A DNA stretch of 64,000 nucleotides from Novosphingobium cyanobacteriorum (GCF_029436685.1 NZ_JAROCY010000010.1:117953-181952); one strand, 5' to 3'. Numbered from the stretch's first letter, positions 53,914-63,021 are shown. The notes: a model not told the origin generated them from the sequence alone. Numbers and translations are program-made.

Positions 53914-54321
53914 TTATCCCGCCGCTTTGTGGTTCCTGTCGCCAATCACGCCGCTGACCCACAGGGCGAGCCAGACCAAGGCGGGCTGGAGGACCATGCG
54001 TGGCACGTGATAGGCAAGGCCCAGCCCATGGTCCGGCCGGTGCATGTCCATGATGAAGTGATTGATGTTCGCCGGGAACACGCAGACCGCATAGGCGGCA
54101 AGGCCCCATCCTCCTGCACGACGCAGCGCGGGCGACCATGGCTGCAGGAGTGCCGCCGCGCCCGCCAGTTCGGCAAGGCCGGTCACAAGGATGGTCAATT
54201 CCGGGAAGGGGACCCATGCCGGCGTGATGCCAAGGAATGGCCTGGGCACGAGGATATGCAGCACCCCGGCAGCGGCATAGAGCAGCGCCAGCACGATATG
54301 GGCGATCGTGCGGGTCATCAT
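53914..54321 (-). CDS. DoxX-like membrane protein
   Basis: A 135-aa protein with four membrane helices (IAHIVLALLYAAAGVLHIL, LTILVTGLAELAGAAALL, AGGWGLAAYAVCVFPANI, MVLQPALVWLALWVSG) in the DoxX/DUF4267-like pattern. The ATG at 54321 overlaps the cupin stop (ATGA), so the two are coupled. The function is unknown. Confidence 0.78.
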   Translation of the reverse strand: MMTRTIAHIVLALLYAAAGVLHILVPRPFLGITPAWVPFPELTILVTGLAELAGAAALLQPWSPALRRAGGWGLAAYAVCVFPANINHFIMDMHRPDHGLGLAYHVPRMVLQPALVWLALWVSGVIGDRNHKAAG

Positions 54322-54749
54322 CCCGGCTCCCATCCAGCGTCCGCAAGGGTGAAGCCGGCAAATTCAAAGCCCGGCGTGACTACGCAGCTTGCCAGCGCAT
54401 AGCCTTCCGGCCCGGCGACTGGTTCAGCCGCCTGCCACCAATCCTTTGGCACCACCGCCTGCAGGACCTGTCCGCTGGCGAGATCCGGGCCCAGCACAGT
54501 CTGAATCACTGGCCCTTCTGCTGTCGGAGCCATCTTGAGCGTCAGCGGATCGCCACGGTGCCACAACCACATCTCTGCCGCATCAACCCTATGCCAGTGG
54601 GATCGCTGCGTGGTTTCAAGCAGGAAGTGGATAAGTGTTCCGGCGGCGCGCTCACCATGGGCGGCCTGCGCACGCCAGGTCTCGCGATACCACCCGCCTT
54701 CGGGATGAGGCGCAAGGCCCAGTGTGCCGATCAGGTCCGCCGCATTCAT
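54318..54749 (-). CDS. Cupin (DUF985) protein
   Basis: A 143-aa DUF985 cupin: HPEGGWYRETWR, TLIHFLLETTQRSHWHRVDA, EMWLWHRGDPLTL and CVVTPGFEFAGFTL are the landmarks. Cupin metal ligands would be in the HWHRVDAAE segment. Homologues include yeast YML079w of unknown function, some with sugar-related binding. It is coupled to the DoxX-like gene. Confidence 0.9.
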   Translation of the reverse strand: MNAADLIGTLGLAPHPEGGWYRETWRAQAAHGERAAGTLIHFLLETTQRSHWHRVDAAEMWLWHRGDPLTLKMAPTAEGPVIQTVLGPDLASGQVLQAVVPKDWWQAAEPVAGPEGYALASCVVTPGFEFAGFTLADAGWEPG

Positions 54750-54788
54750 GGCTGCACCATCGGGCGCGGGCCCGTGGCGGTCAAGCCG

Positions 54789-55151
54789 TCACCATACCGC
54801 TGGTGTAAGCTTCAGCGGGCCACCGTCGAACGGTTCCCACTCCTTGTCGGACAGTAATTCGTTGCTCTCTTTGGCGCTTCGTCCTTCGGCGAGTGACCAG
54901 GTGATGTGCCAGATCCCTCCATCAGGCCGCGCAGTCGTTCCCTCCATCGCGACGACGAGCGTCTCAACCCCGGTGCCATCATCTGCCCGGCCGACGATGC
55001 GCGCATTGCTGATCGGCGGGGGAGGTTCAGCGTCGGGCTCGTTGAACGGCCGGCGCGTGACGTGATCGGCCACCACTCTGACATAGCGCGGGGGCACCAG
55101 TTCAAGCAGGCGCGCGCGGCAATCGGGTTCGATTTTCCATCCCACGGTCAT
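54789..55151 (-). CDS. Possible miniature 2H phosphoesterase-like protein
   Basis: A 120-aa protein with two short motifs typical of 2H phosphoesterases: DHVTR (His30-x-Thr32) and WHITWSL (His82-x-Thr84), separated by about 50 residues as in the LigT/CPDase fold, which is normally 170-200 aa. No named family was recognised, and the assignment rests on these motifs plus the strand pattern (IVGRADD, ETLVVAMEG). RNA repair or cyclic phosphodiesterase activity would follow if it is right. Confidence 0.5.
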   Translation of the reverse strand: MTVGWKIEPDCRARLLELVPPRYVRVVADHVTRRPFNEPDAEPPPPISNARIVGRADDGTGVETLVVAMEGTTARPDGGIWHITWSLAEGRSAKESNELLSDKEWEPFDGGPLKLTPAVW

Positions 55152-55219
55152 GGCGATGCGGCTCCGGTGGTCTTCCGCTTCATCAACGCAGGACCATGTG
55201 ACGGTTTCCGTAAAATGAT

Positions 55220-55236
55220 CCGGGCCGCAAGCCCGG
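55220..55236 (-). terminator. Hairpin after the 70-aa membrane protein gene
   Basis: CCGGGC (55220-55225) pairs with GCCCGG (55231-55236), 5-nt loop; on the minus strand it is followed by ATCATTTTAC. Weak but well placed, 4 nt after the stop. Confidence 0.5.
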
Positions 55237-55239
55237 GTG

Positions 55240-55452
55240 TCATTGGCCCGCGGCGGGCGCAGGCGTGTGCTGCCCGCTCACCACGGTGCTGTTGGGCTGC
55301 GGGCTGGTCAGCGCACCGGTGATCCAGATGATCGAGAGCGCACCGATGGCAAGAACCAGCGCGATGATCAGCACATAGCGCATGATGCCAGTGGTTTCGC
55401 CGCCGCGCGCTTCGGGAGTGGTAATGTGAATCTCTTCACCCTGGCGTTCCAT
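55240..55452 (-). CDS. 70-aa single-helix membrane protein
   Basis: One membrane helix (YVLIIALVLAIGALSIIWI) flanked by a short polar N-terminus (MERQGEEIHITTPEARGG) and a Pro/Ala/Ser-rich C-terminal tail. No family function is known. Its own hairpin terminator and a 34-nt palindrome about 100 nt upstream frame it. Confidence 0.65.
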   Translation of the reverse strand: MERQGEEIHITTPEARGGETTGIMRYVLIIALVLAIGALSIIWITGALTSPQPNSTVVSGQHTPAPAAGQ

Positions 55453-55550
55453 GTCGGATCCTTTCGCGCAAAGCCTGTTGCGGCTCTACGCGCAGGTACA
55501 CCCGACGTTCCCCGGCCGAAGGGGCAAGGTGAGGGGAAACGGCTTTGGGC

Positions 55551-55584
55551 TGTAGGAATGTTTCCCCAGGGAAACATTCCTACA
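55551..55584. repeat. 34-nt near-perfect palindrome
   Basis: TGTAGGAATGTTTCCC (55551-55566) and GGGAAACATTCCTACA (55569-55584) are perfect 16-nt inverted repeats with a 2-nt centre (CA). It lies between dapD and the 70-aa membrane protein gene. A T-rich stretch follows on the plus strand, but no gene there needs a terminator; on the minus strand no T-run follows. Confidence 0.75.
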
Positions 55585-55649
55585 TCGTTTTACTTCAAGG
55601 GTTTGATATCCATGAAATCCAACAGGCCTGAGCCCGCGGGGCTTCAGGG

Positions 55650-56498
55650 TCAGTCGCGCAGAAGCTCGTTGATACCGGTCTTGCTGCGGGTCTGCGCGTC
55701 CACCGTCTTCACGATCACGGCGCAGTAGAGCGACGGCCCCGGCGTGCCATCGGGCAGCGGCTTGCCCGGCATTGAGCCCGGCACGACCACCGCGTAGGGC
55801 GGCACGCGGCCGATGTGGACTTCGCCGGTGGCGCGGTCGACGATCTTGGTCGATGCACCCAGGAACACGCCCATGGAAAGCACCGCGCCTTCGCCCACGA
55901 TCACGCCTTCGGCCACTTCCGAACGGGCACCGATGAAGGCGCCGTCCTCGATGATCACCGGGCCGGCCTGCAGCGGCTCAAGCACGCCGCCGATGCCCGC
56001 GCCGCCCGAAATGTGCACGTTCTTGCCGATCTGCGCGCAGGAACCCACCGTGGCCCAGGTATCGACCATGGTGCCTTCATCCACGAACGCGCCGATGTTG
56101 ACGAAGCTGGGCATCAACACCACGCCCTTGGCAATGTGCGCACCCTTGCGCGCCACGGCGCCGGGCACCACGCGGAAGCCGGCGTCGCGGAAGCGGTTCT
56201 CGCCCCAGCCGGCGAACTTCGACGGTACCTTGTCAAACGCAGGGGCACCACCGGCGCCGCCTTCGATCACCACATTGTCGTTGAGGCGGAACGAGAGCAG
56301 CACGGCCTTCTTCAGCCACTGGTTCACCTTCCACTCGCCGTCAACTTTCTCGGCCACGCGGGCCTTGCCGCTATCCAGCAGTTCCAGCGCTTGTTCCACC
56401 ACGGTGCGCACATCGGTGCTGGCGGGGGTTACGTCGGCGCGGGCTTCCCACGCGGCTTCGATGGCGGCTTCGATGGCGGCTTCGAGTTGGGCGGTCAT
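55650..56498 (-). CDS. dapD: Tetrahydrodipicolinate N-succinyltransferase
   Basis: A 282-aa DapD with a N-terminal helical domain and left-handed beta-helix hexapeptide repeats ([59 protein letters not shown]). It succinylates tetrahydrodipicolinate in lysine and diaminopimelate synthesis. The first 17 residues contain a threefold Glu-Ala-Ala repeat encoded by 12-nt direct repeats. Confidence 0.96.
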   Translation of the reverse strand: MTAQLEAAIEAAIEAAWEARADVTPASTDVRTVVEQALELLDSGKARVAEKVDGEWKVNQWLKKAVLLSFRLNDNVVIEGGAGGAPAFDKVPSKFAGWGENRFRDAGFRVVPGAVARKGAHIAKGVVLMPSFVNIGAFVDEGTMVDTWATVGSCAQIGKNVHISGGAGIGGVLEPLQAGPVIIEDGAFIGARSEVAEGVIVGEGAVLSMGVFLGASTKIVDRATGEVHIGRVPPYAVVVPGSMPGKPLPDGTPGPSLYCAVIVKTVDAQTRSKTGINELLRD

Positions 56499-56597
56499 GG
56501 CTTGTCTCCCCGGAAATCAGTCGGCGCGCCGCCTAGAGCATTTTCGCGGGCGGGGAAACAGCATGCGGCCAGAAAATACGAACCCGCACTGCGCCGG

Positions 56598-57272
56598 TCA
56601 GGTGGCGACCTGCGCGATCACCGCATCAAGCCACGGAACGAGGTCATCGATCACCACGTCGATCGCGGCATCGTCCTTGGCCCGGTCACCCCATTCGGTG
56701 GCGAGATCGAGCCAGACCGTCTGCATGCCCATGGCCTTTGCCGGGCCGAGATTGCGGGCCGAGTCCTCCACGAACACCGCCCGTTCGGAATCGATGCCGA
56801 ACGCTTCGATCAGGCCGGCATAGGCCGATGGTTCGGGCTTCGGGCGGTATTCCATGGCATGGATGTCCCACATGCCTTCGAAGCAGTGGGTGATGCCCAG
56901 AGCATCCATCACCTTCGTCGCATAAGGCGCGTCGCCGTTGGTGAAGATCAGCCGCCGCCCCGGCAGCGCCATCAGCCGGTCGGCCAGCGGCGGCGCGTCC
57001 TTCAGCACGGTCATGTCGATATCGTGGACAAAGTCCAGGAAGTGGTGCGGGTCCACCGCGTGATAGTGCATCAGCCCGGCCAGCGTGGTGCCGTGATCGT
57101 GGAAATACATCTTCTGCACCCGCCGCGCCTCGGTGGCGTCGCAGCCCAGCAGTTCGCTGATGAACTGGCCCATGCGCACGTCGATCTGGCCGAACAGGTC
57201 GGTCCACGCCGGGTAGAGCGTGTTGTCCAGATCGAATATCCAGCAATCGACCCGCGCCGGATCGAAGCTCAC
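56598..57272 (-). CDS. Pyrimidine 5'-nucleotidase-type HAD phosphatase
   Basis: A 224-aa HAD protein: motif I WIFDLDNTLYP, motif II FTNGDAPYA, Lys at EYRPKPEPSAY and motif IV FVEDSARNLG. Family members of this subgroup (SDT1/PHM8-like) hydrolyse pyrimidine nucleotides. The GTG at 57272 overlaps the sugar dehydrogenase stop (GTGA), which decides the start; dapD follows on the same strand, a neighbourhood common in Sphingomonadales. Confidence 0.88.
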   Translation of the reverse strand: MSFDPARVDCWIFDLDNTLYPAWTDLFGQIDVRMGQFISELLGCDATEARRVQKMYFHDHGTTLAGLMHYHAVDPHHFLDFVHDIDMTVLKDAPPLADRLMALPGRRLIFTNGDAPYATKVMDALGITHCFEGMWDIHAMEYRPKPEPSAYAGLIEAFGIDSERAVFVEDSARNLGPAKAMGMQTVWLDLATEWGDRAKDDAAIDVVIDDLVPWLDAVIAQVAT

Positions 57273-58402
57273 GCCATCGGCTCCAGCTTCAGCAGCCGGC
57301 CTTCGGGCGCATCCTCCAGCACATAGATTGCGCCGTCTGCGCCCTGCCGGATCTCGCGGATGCGCTGGCCCAGCGAATAGCGCGCTTCCTCCTTCGCCTT
57401 TTCGCCATCGATGGAAAGGCGCAAGATGCCCCCTATCGCGAAGGAAGCGATCAGCACCTGCCCGTTCCACCCGGGGAAGCGATCGCCGTGATAGAAGATG
57501 AAGTCACCTGGCGCGATCACCGGGTTCCAGCTGATCGCCGGCTGCGCAAGATCGGGACGGGTGGCGTTGCGGGGGATCGGCTTGCCGTCATAGTGATCGC
57601 CGTCGGAGACCAGTGGCCAGCCATAGTTCCTGCCCGGCTCCACGTGGTTCAGCTCGTCACCACCCATCGGGCCGTGTTCGAGGTCCCAGAGCTGGCCCCT
57701 GGCATCGAACTGCAGGCCGAGGAGGTTGCGGTGGCCGTACGACCAGATCTCGGCACCTACGCCGCCCTTGGCGGCAAAGGGATTGCCCGGCGCGGGCTTG
57801 CCGTCGAGCGTCAGGCGCAGCACCTTGCCGAGATTGTTGGTCAGGTCCTGCGCCGGGGTGAACTTCTGCCGTTCACCGCTGGACAGGAACAGGTATCGCC
57901 AATCGGGCGAAAAGGCGATGCGGTGGGAGAAGTGGCCGCGCCCGGTGACCTTGGGCGTCTGCTTCCAGATCACCTGCAGCCCTTCCAGCCGGGGCGATCC
58001 ATCGAGCGCCAGCCGCGCCTTGCCCAGCACCGCGCCGCGCGTGTCATGCAGGCCGGCTTCGACCCAGGTGAGGTAGACCGTGCCGCTGGTGGCGAAATCG
58101 GGCGCGGGCTTCACATCGCCGAAGCCGCCCTGGCCGCCATAATCGACCGCGGGGACGCCTGCGATGTCGACGACGGTCCTGTCGGCCTTCCACAGCTTCA
58201 GCTTGCCCGCCTTTTCGGTGATCAGCGCGCTGCCATCGGGCAGGAACGCCATCGCCCACGGCTCGGCGAAAGTGCCGAGTTCGGTGATGCGGAACGGGAG
58301 CTGTTCGGTTTCCGCCTGCTGGCTATGCGCAGGAGATGATTGGCCACAGCTTGCAGCAACAAGCGCGAGCGGCGATAGGGCGAGCGAGAGTTTGCGGATC
58401 AT
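57269..58402 (-). CDS. PQQ-dependent sugar dehydrogenase (GDH/sorbosone type), lipoprotein
   Basis: A 377-aa six-bladed propeller protein with a lipoprotein signal (LALSPLALVAASCGQSS). Landmarks: FAEPWAMAFLPDGSALITEK, YGGQGGFGDV, GRGHFSHRIAFSPDWRYLF (catalytic His region), YGHRNLLGLQFD, EHGPMGGDELNHVEPGRNYG. Family members (YliI/soluble GDH type) oxidise aldose sugars with PQQ in the periplasm. PQQ synthesis genes are not in the window. It is divergent from rnhB, 9 nt apart. Confidence 0.9.
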   Translation of the reverse strand: MIRKLSLALSPLALVAASCGQSSPAHSQQAETEQLPFRITELGTFAEPWAMAFLPDGSALITEKAGKLKLWKADRTVVDIAGVPAVDYGGQGGFGDVKPAPDFATSGTVYLTWVEAGLHDTRGAVLGKARLALDGSPRLEGLQVIWKQTPKVTGRGHFSHRIAFSPDWRYLFLSSGERQKFTPAQDLTNNLGKVLRLTLDGKPAPGNPFAAKGGVGAEIWSYGHRNLLGLQFDARGQLWDLEHGPMGGDELNHVEPGRNYGWPLVSDGDHYDGKPIPRNATRPDLAQPAISWNPVIAPGDFIFYHGDRFPGWNGQVLIASFAIGGILRLSIDGEKAKEEARYSLGQRIREIRQGADGAIYVLEDAPEGRLLKLEPMA

Positions 58403-58411
58403 GGCCCCACA

Positions 58412-59032
58412 ATGCACACCTTGAGCGCCAGTGCCAGCCTGTCTTCACGTGTCGTCATCGGCGTGGACGAGGCGGGGAGGGGACCTCTTGCCGGCCCGGT
58501 GGTCGCAGCAGCGGTGATCCTGTGCAAGCCGCGCCCGTCCGGCCTCGATGATTCGAAGAAGCTTTCGGGCAAGCGGCGGGGCGAGCTGGAAGCGGTGATC
58601 AAGCGCCGTTGCCGCTGGGCGGTGGGGGTGGTTGAAGCCGACGAGATCGACCGGCTCAACATCTTCGGCGCGACCATGCTGGCCATGACGCTGGCGGTGC
58701 AGGGCCTGTGCGCGCAGCTGGACGCGGAAGAGGTCCACGAGGTGCTGGTGGACGGCAACCTGACCCCGCATGGCCGCCATGCCGACTGGTGCTGGCCGGC
58801 GCGGCCGATCGTCGGCGGCGATGCGCTGGAGCCGTGCATCTCCGCCGCCTCGATCATCGCCAAGGAACACCGCGACCGGGTGATGCGCGCACATGCCGAA
58901 GTGCACCCCCACTTCGGGTGGGAGCGCAACGCCGGCTATGGCACGGCCGAGCATCTCGCGGCGCTGCGCCGCCACGGCCCCACGCCGCTGCACCGTCGCA
59001 GCTTCGCGCCGGTGGCCGCACTGCTTTCCTGA
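58412..59032 (+). CDS. rnhB: Ribonuclease HII
   Basis: A 206-aa RNase HII: VIGVDEAGRGPLAGPVVAAA (first Asp-Glu), LDDSKKLSGKRR, VLVDGNLTP and ISAASIIAKEHRDRVM. It cuts RNA in RNA-DNA hybrids and single ribonucleotides in DNA. The ATG is 9 nt from the start of the oppositely oriented sugar dehydrogenase gene, so the promoters overlap the coding starts. Confidence 0.95.
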   Translation: MHTLSASASLSSRVVIGVDEAGRGPLAGPVVAAAVILCKPRPSGLDDSKKLSGKRRGELEAVIKRRCRWAVGVVEADEIDRLNIFGATMLAMTLAVQGLCAQLDAEEVHEVLVDGNLTPHGRHADWCWPARPIVGGDALEPCISAASIIAKEHRDRVMRAHAEVHPHFGWERNAGYGTAEHLAALRRHGPTPLHRRSFAPVAALLS

Positions 59033-59089
59033 TCCGGAATTCCGTGCCAGACAGGGGGATAGACGCCCCAGCCCGGAACGGAGATCGCC

Positions 59090-61015
59090 TTGGCCAGTGA
59101 ATCGCAACCTCGTGAATTGACCGGGCGCGGCATACTGCTCGGCGCGATCCTCACCGTGGTGTTCACGGCGGCCAACGTCTATCTCGGCCTGCGCATCGGC
59201 CTCACTTTCGCCACTTCAATTCCAGCAGCGGTCATCTCGATGGCGGTGCTGCGCCTTCTGCCGGGCGCGACGATCCAGGAAAACAACATCGTCCAGACCA
59301 TCGCCAGCAGCGCGGGCACGCTGTCGGCGATCGTCTTCGTGCTGCCGGGCCTTGTCATGGTGGGGTACTGGACCGGCTTTCCCTATTGGCAGTCGGTGGC
59401 GGTGATCGCGATCGGCGGCGTGCTGGGGGTGATGTATTCGGTGCCACTGCGCCGCGCGTTGGTGACGGGGTCTGACCTGCCATATCCGGAAGGCGTGGCT
59501 GCGGCCGAAGTGCTCAAGGTCGGCGCGGGCGTGGGTGGCGAAGAGGAGAACCGCAAGGGCCTTGCCGCCGTGCTCACCGGCTCGATCATGGCGGTGGTCT
59601 ATCCACTGCTGGCCAAGCTGAAGCTGGTGGGAGAAAGCGCATCGGCCACCATTCCCGTCGGCCTTGGTGGAACGGCGCTTTCAGGCGGATTGTCGCTGGC
59701 GCTGGTGGGCGTGGGGCATCTTGTCGGGCTGGCCGTGGGCGTGGCGATGCTGACGGGCATCGTCATCTCGTTCGGCTTTCTGCTGCCGATCTTCACCGCC
59801 GGAGGGCCGCCTGCCGGCACAGAGCTGGCGGACTTTATCTCCGACGTGTTCCGCCACCAGATCCGCTTCATCGGCGCTGGTACCATTGGCGTGGCGGCGA
59901 TCTGGACGCTTCTGAAGGTGATCGGCCCCATCGTGCGCGGCATCGCCGCAGCGCTGGCCGCCAGCAGGGCGCGCGGGGCCGGCGGCAATGCCAGCCTTGA
60001 TCTGACCGAGCGCGACCTGCCGATCGGTCTTGTCGGCGGCACGATCGCGCTGTTGATGATCCCCATCGCCTTGCTGCTGGCCAATTTCGCCAGCGGCGGG
60101 CCGGTGGGGGCGATGGGGATAGCTGCATCGGTGCTCTATGTGCTGGTCGCAGGTATCGTCATCGCCTCGGTCTGCGGCTACATGGCAGGGCTGATCGGCG
60201 CGTCGAACAGCCCGATCTCGGGCGTGGGCATCCTTGCCTCGCTCGGCATCTCGCTGCTGCTGCTCGGTCTGTTCGGCGGCGGTGGAGACACCAAGGCACT
60301 GGTCGCCTTTGCGCTGTTCGTCACCGCCGTGGTCTTCGGCGTGGCGACCATTTCCAACGACAACCTGCAGGATCTGAAGACCGGGCAACTGGTAGGTGCA
60401 ACGCCGTGGCGCCAGCAGGTGGCGCTGGTGCTGGGCGTGCTGTTCGGCGCGGCGGTGATCCCGCCGCTGCTTGACCTGCTGAACCACACCTTCGGATTCC
60501 AGGGCGCGCCGGGTGCCGGGCCGGATGCGCTCGCCGCGCCACAGGCCGCACTGATCTCCGCCATCGCGCAGGGCGTGCTGGGCGGTGACCTGCGCTGGGA
60601 CCTGATCGGACTGGGCGCGGGGATCGGCGTGGTCGTCGTCGCGCTGGACGAAGGATTGCGGCTGAGCAAGCGCGGCAGCCTGCCGCCGCTGGCGGTGGGC
60701 ATGGGCATGTACCTGCCGATGGAGGTGACCTTCATGGTCGTGGTCGGCGCGGTGCTGGGCCACCTCTACAACCGCTGGTCACGGCGTCAGGCCAACCCGG
60801 AGTTTGCCGAGCGGATGGGGGTGCTGACCGCCACGGGCCTGATCGTGGGCGATGGCCTGTTCAACATCGCCTATGCCGCGATCGTGGGGGCAACCAACAA
60901 CCCCGACATTCTGGCGGTGGTGGCCGAGGGTGCGTGGCAGATGCCGCTGGGCATCGCCGTATTCGCGGCCATCGTGGCCACGGCCTATGCGCGGATGCGC
61001 CGGGCCGCAGCCTGA
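59090..61015 (+). CDS. OPT family oligopeptide transporter
   Basis: A 641-aa membrane protein with about 14-16 helices. RGILLGAILTVVFTAANVYLG and TIQENNIVQTIASSAGTLSA are typical of the prokaryotic OPT group, as are DLPYPEGVAAAEVLK and the C-terminal GDGLFNIAYAAIVG. It probably imports oligopeptides or metal-chelate complexes. It starts at TTG 59090 with GGAG 7-8 nt upstream; no better ATG is near. Confidence 0.92.
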   Translation: MASESQPRELTGRGILLGAILTVVFTAANVYLGLRIGLTFATSIPAAVISMAVLRLLPGATIQENNIVQTIASSAGTLSAIVFVLPGLVMVGYWTGFPYWQSVAVIAIGGVLGVMYSVPLRRALVTGSDLPYPEGVAAAEVLKVGAGVGGEEENRKGLAAVLTGSIMAVVYPLLAKLKLVGESASATIPVGLGGTALSGGLSLALVGVGHLVGLAVGVAMLTGIVISFGFLLPIFTAGGPPAGTELADFISDVFRHQIRFIGAGTIGVAAIWTLLKVIGPIVRGIAAALAASRARGAGGNASLDLTERDLPIGLVGGTIALLMIPIALLLANFASGGPVGAMGIAASVLYVLVAGIVIASVCGYMAGLIGASNSPISGVGILASLGISLLLLGLFGGGGDTKALVAFALFVTAVVFGVATISNDNLQDLKTGQLVGATPWRQQVALVLGVLFGAAVIPPLLDLLNHTFGFQGAPGAGPDALAAPQAALISAIAQGVLGGDLRWDLIGLGAGIGVVVVALDEGLRLSKRGSLPPLAVGMGMYLPMEVTFMVVVGAVLGHLYNRWSRRQANPEFAERMGVLTATGLIVGDGLFNIAYAAIVGATNNPDILAVVAEGAWQMPLGIAVFAAIVATAYARMRRAAA

Positions 61016-61022
61016 TCCGCGA

Positions 61023-61418
61023 TCAGCGGACGACCGATTCGGCCATCGCAGTGATCGAACCGGTGCGCACGCAGCGCAGCTGCGTCGGATTGCCCGTCTC
61101 GTCCAGCCGGTGCAGCATCGCTTCGCTATCAACTGCATAGCGGCGGCCTTCGAACGGGCCGGAGGTCATGGTCAGCCGGTCCCCAAGCCGCAGGTAATTG
61201 CCTGCGCCCACCCCCTTGACCACATAGCTGGAATCGGGGGCGACGCGGAAGTTTTCGGCGGGCTGCGCCACCGGCATCGCCGTGGCGTCTCCGGGCAGCT
61301 CGCAGCGCCACGGGCCCTGGATCAGCACGCGCAACTGCCCGCCGGGAACGGCCTGTGCCGGGGCGGTGGGCAGGGCGGCGGCAAGGGCCAGCGAGGCAAG
61401 GAGAATGGCGCGCTTCAT
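61023..61418 (-). CDS. Small exported protein of unknown function
   Basis: A 131-aa protein with signal peptide [21 protein letters not shown]. The mature domain has two Cys ([15 protein letters not shown]), likely a disulfide, and strands such as [18 protein letters not shown]. No family is recognised. It is divergent from efp and convergent with the OPT gene; its start was set by the signal peptide. Confidence 0.7.
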   Translation of the reverse strand: MKRAILLASLALAAALPTAPAQAVPGGQLRVLIQGPWRCELPGDATAMPVAQPAENFRVAPDSSYVVKGVGAGNYLRLGDRLTMTSGPFEGRRYAVDSEAMLHRLDETGNPTQLRCVRTGSITAMAESVVR

Positions 61419-61515
61419 CACAGGAATGGCGGTTACACGCTGGCGTGACTTGAAGCAATCGGCCGCAGCGGCTAAGGGCCGCGCTTCCCCGATCAACGGC
61501 AGGGCTCTTTCCATC

Positions 61516-62079
61516 ATGAAGATCAGCGGCGTGGACATCCGTCCGGGCAATATCCTGGAATACGAAAAGGGCATCTGGAAGGTTGCCAAGACCCAGCATA
61601 CGCAGCCCGGCAAGGGTGGAGCGTTCATGCAGGTCGAAATGAAGAACCTGATCGATGGCCGCAAGACCAACGTCCGCTTCCGCAGCGCCGACACGGTTGA
61701 GCGCGTGCGCCTCGACACCAAGGATTTCCAGTACCTCTATGCCGAGGGCGAGGATCTGGTGTTCATGGACGTGGAAACCTATGAACAGATCACCCTGCCC
61801 AGGGACCTGCTCGGCGGTGCCGAAGCGTTCCTGCAGGATGGCATGACCGCCGTGCTGGAAATGTACGACGAACGCCCGATCTCGGTGCAGCTGCCCGAAC
61901 AGGTGGAAGCCACCATCGTGGAAGCCGATGCCGTGGTGAAGGGGCAGACCGCCTCGTCTTCCTACAAGCCGGCGATCCTCGACAACGGCGTGCGCGTGAT
62001 GGTGCCGCCGCACATCGAATCCGGTACCCGCATCGTGGTGGACGTGTACGAGCGCACCTACGTCGGCAAGGCCAGCTGA
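61516..62079 (+). CDS. efp: Elongation factor P
   Basis: A 187-aa three-domain EF-P with KOW-like N-terminal domain ([15 protein letters not shown]) and Lys33 in the loop TQPGKGGAF, where some bacteria add a modification. The C-terminus [17 protein letters not shown] is the S1-like end. It relieves ribosome stalling at polyproline. The inositol phosphatase gene follows after 4 nt. Confidence 0.97.
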   Translation: MKISGVDIRPGNILEYEKGIWKVAKTQHTQPGKGGAFMQVEMKNLIDGRKTNVRFRSADTVERVRLDTKDFQYLYAEGEDLVFMDVETYEQITLPRDLLGGAEAFLQDGMTAVLEMYDERPISVQLPEQVEATIVEADAVVKGQTASSSYKPAILDNGVRVMVPPHIESGTRIVVDVYERTYVGKAS

Positions 62080-62083
62080 TCCC

Positions 62084-62905
62084 ATGGCAGCCATTTCCGG
62101 CCTGATGCGCGTGATGGAAAAGGCGGCCCGCAAGGCCGGCCAGAAGCTCCGTCGCGACTTCGGCGAAATCGAACACCTGCAGGTGAGCAAGAAGGGCCCG
62201 GCCGACTTCGTTTCGAAGGCGGACCAGGCCAGCGAGCGCACCTTGTGGGACGAACTGCGCGCGGCGCGGCCCGACTGGGGTTTCCTGCTGGAAGAAGGCG
62301 GCGAGATTCCGGGCGAACCGGGCAAGCCGCGCTTCATCATCGACCCGTTGGACGGCACCAGCAACTTCCTGCACGGCATCCCGCACTTCGCGATCTCGAT
62401 CGCGGTGCAGGAACCGACGCTGGATGGATCTGGCTGGGACGAGGTGACGGCGGGGCTGGTCTATCAGCCGATCACCGACGAAAGCTTCTGGGCCGAAAAG
62501 AGCCGGGGCGCCTGGCTGCAGGATCGCCGGCTGCGGGTTTCGTCACGCCGCCACCTGGACGAATCGCTGATCGCCACGGGCATCCCGTTTTCGGGCCGGG
62601 GCGATATGGGCGAATGGATCAGGATCTATGCCGAGCTGGCCCCGCGCGTGGCGGGAATCCGCCGCTTCGGCGCCGCTTCGCTCGATCTCGCATGGGTGGC
62701 CGCGGGCCGTTACGACGGCTTCTGGGAATCGGCGCTGCTGCCCTATGACACCGCAGCCGGCTGCCTGCTGGTGCGTGAGGCGGGCGGCTTCGTTTCGGAT
62801 TACAAGGGCCGTTCACTGCCGATCTGCGACGATACCGTGCTGGCCGGCAACGATCAGCTGCACTCGCGCCTGCACAAGCTGCTGGTCGGTGCCTTGAAGG
62901 CCTGA
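62084..62905 (+). CDS. suhB: Inositol monophosphatase family protein
   Basis: A 273-aa IMPase-fold protein: VSKADQASERTL, LLEEGGEIPGE (metal site), FIIDPLDGTSNFLHGIPHFAIS (second motif) and WESALLPYDTAAGCLLVREAGG (third). It dephosphorylates inositol-1-phosphate or other sugar phosphates; SuhB also acts in antitermination in enterics. It is coupled to efp and ends at a hairpin (62911-62936). The symbol is by family. Confidence 0.88.
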   Translation: MAAISGLMRVMEKAARKAGQKLRRDFGEIEHLQVSKKGPADFVSKADQASERTLWDELRAARPDWGFLLEEGGEIPGEPGKPRFIIDPLDGTSNFLHGIPHFAISIAVQEPTLDGSGWDEVTAGLVYQPITDESFWAEKSRGAWLQDRRLRVSSRRHLDESLIATGIPFSGRGDMGEWIRIYAELAPRVAGIRRFGAASLDLAWVAAGRYDGFWESALLPYDTAAGCLLVREAGGFVSDYKGRSLPICDDTVLAGNDQLHSRLHKLLVGALKA

Positions 62906-62910
62906 CGTTA

Positions 62911-62936
62911 GCCAGTTTCAGCGATGCTGAAACTGG
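62911..62936 (+). terminator. Hairpin after the inositol phosphatase gene
   Basis: CCAGTTTCAGC (62912-62922) pairs with GCTGAAACTGG (62926-62936) around GAT, an 11-bp stem. No T-run follows; instead the 34-nt inverted repeat begins at 62938. Confidence 0.6.
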
Positions 62937-62937
62937 T

Positions 62938-63021
62938 GCGGCACCGGCCCACTCCCCCGCCCGGCCACCCACAGCGTACAATTCCGTTGGGTGGCCGGGC
63001 GGGGGAGTGGGCCGGTGCCGC
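62938..63021. repeat. 34-bp perfect inverted repeat with 16-nt loop
   Basis: The arms 62938-62971 and 62988-63021 are exact reverse complements (GCGGCACCGGCCCACTCCCC at one end, ending in GGCCACCCA). The GC-rich hairpin lies between suhB and tRNA-Leu, directly after another hairpin. It may be a strong terminator-like structure or a REP-type unit. Confidence 0.85.
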
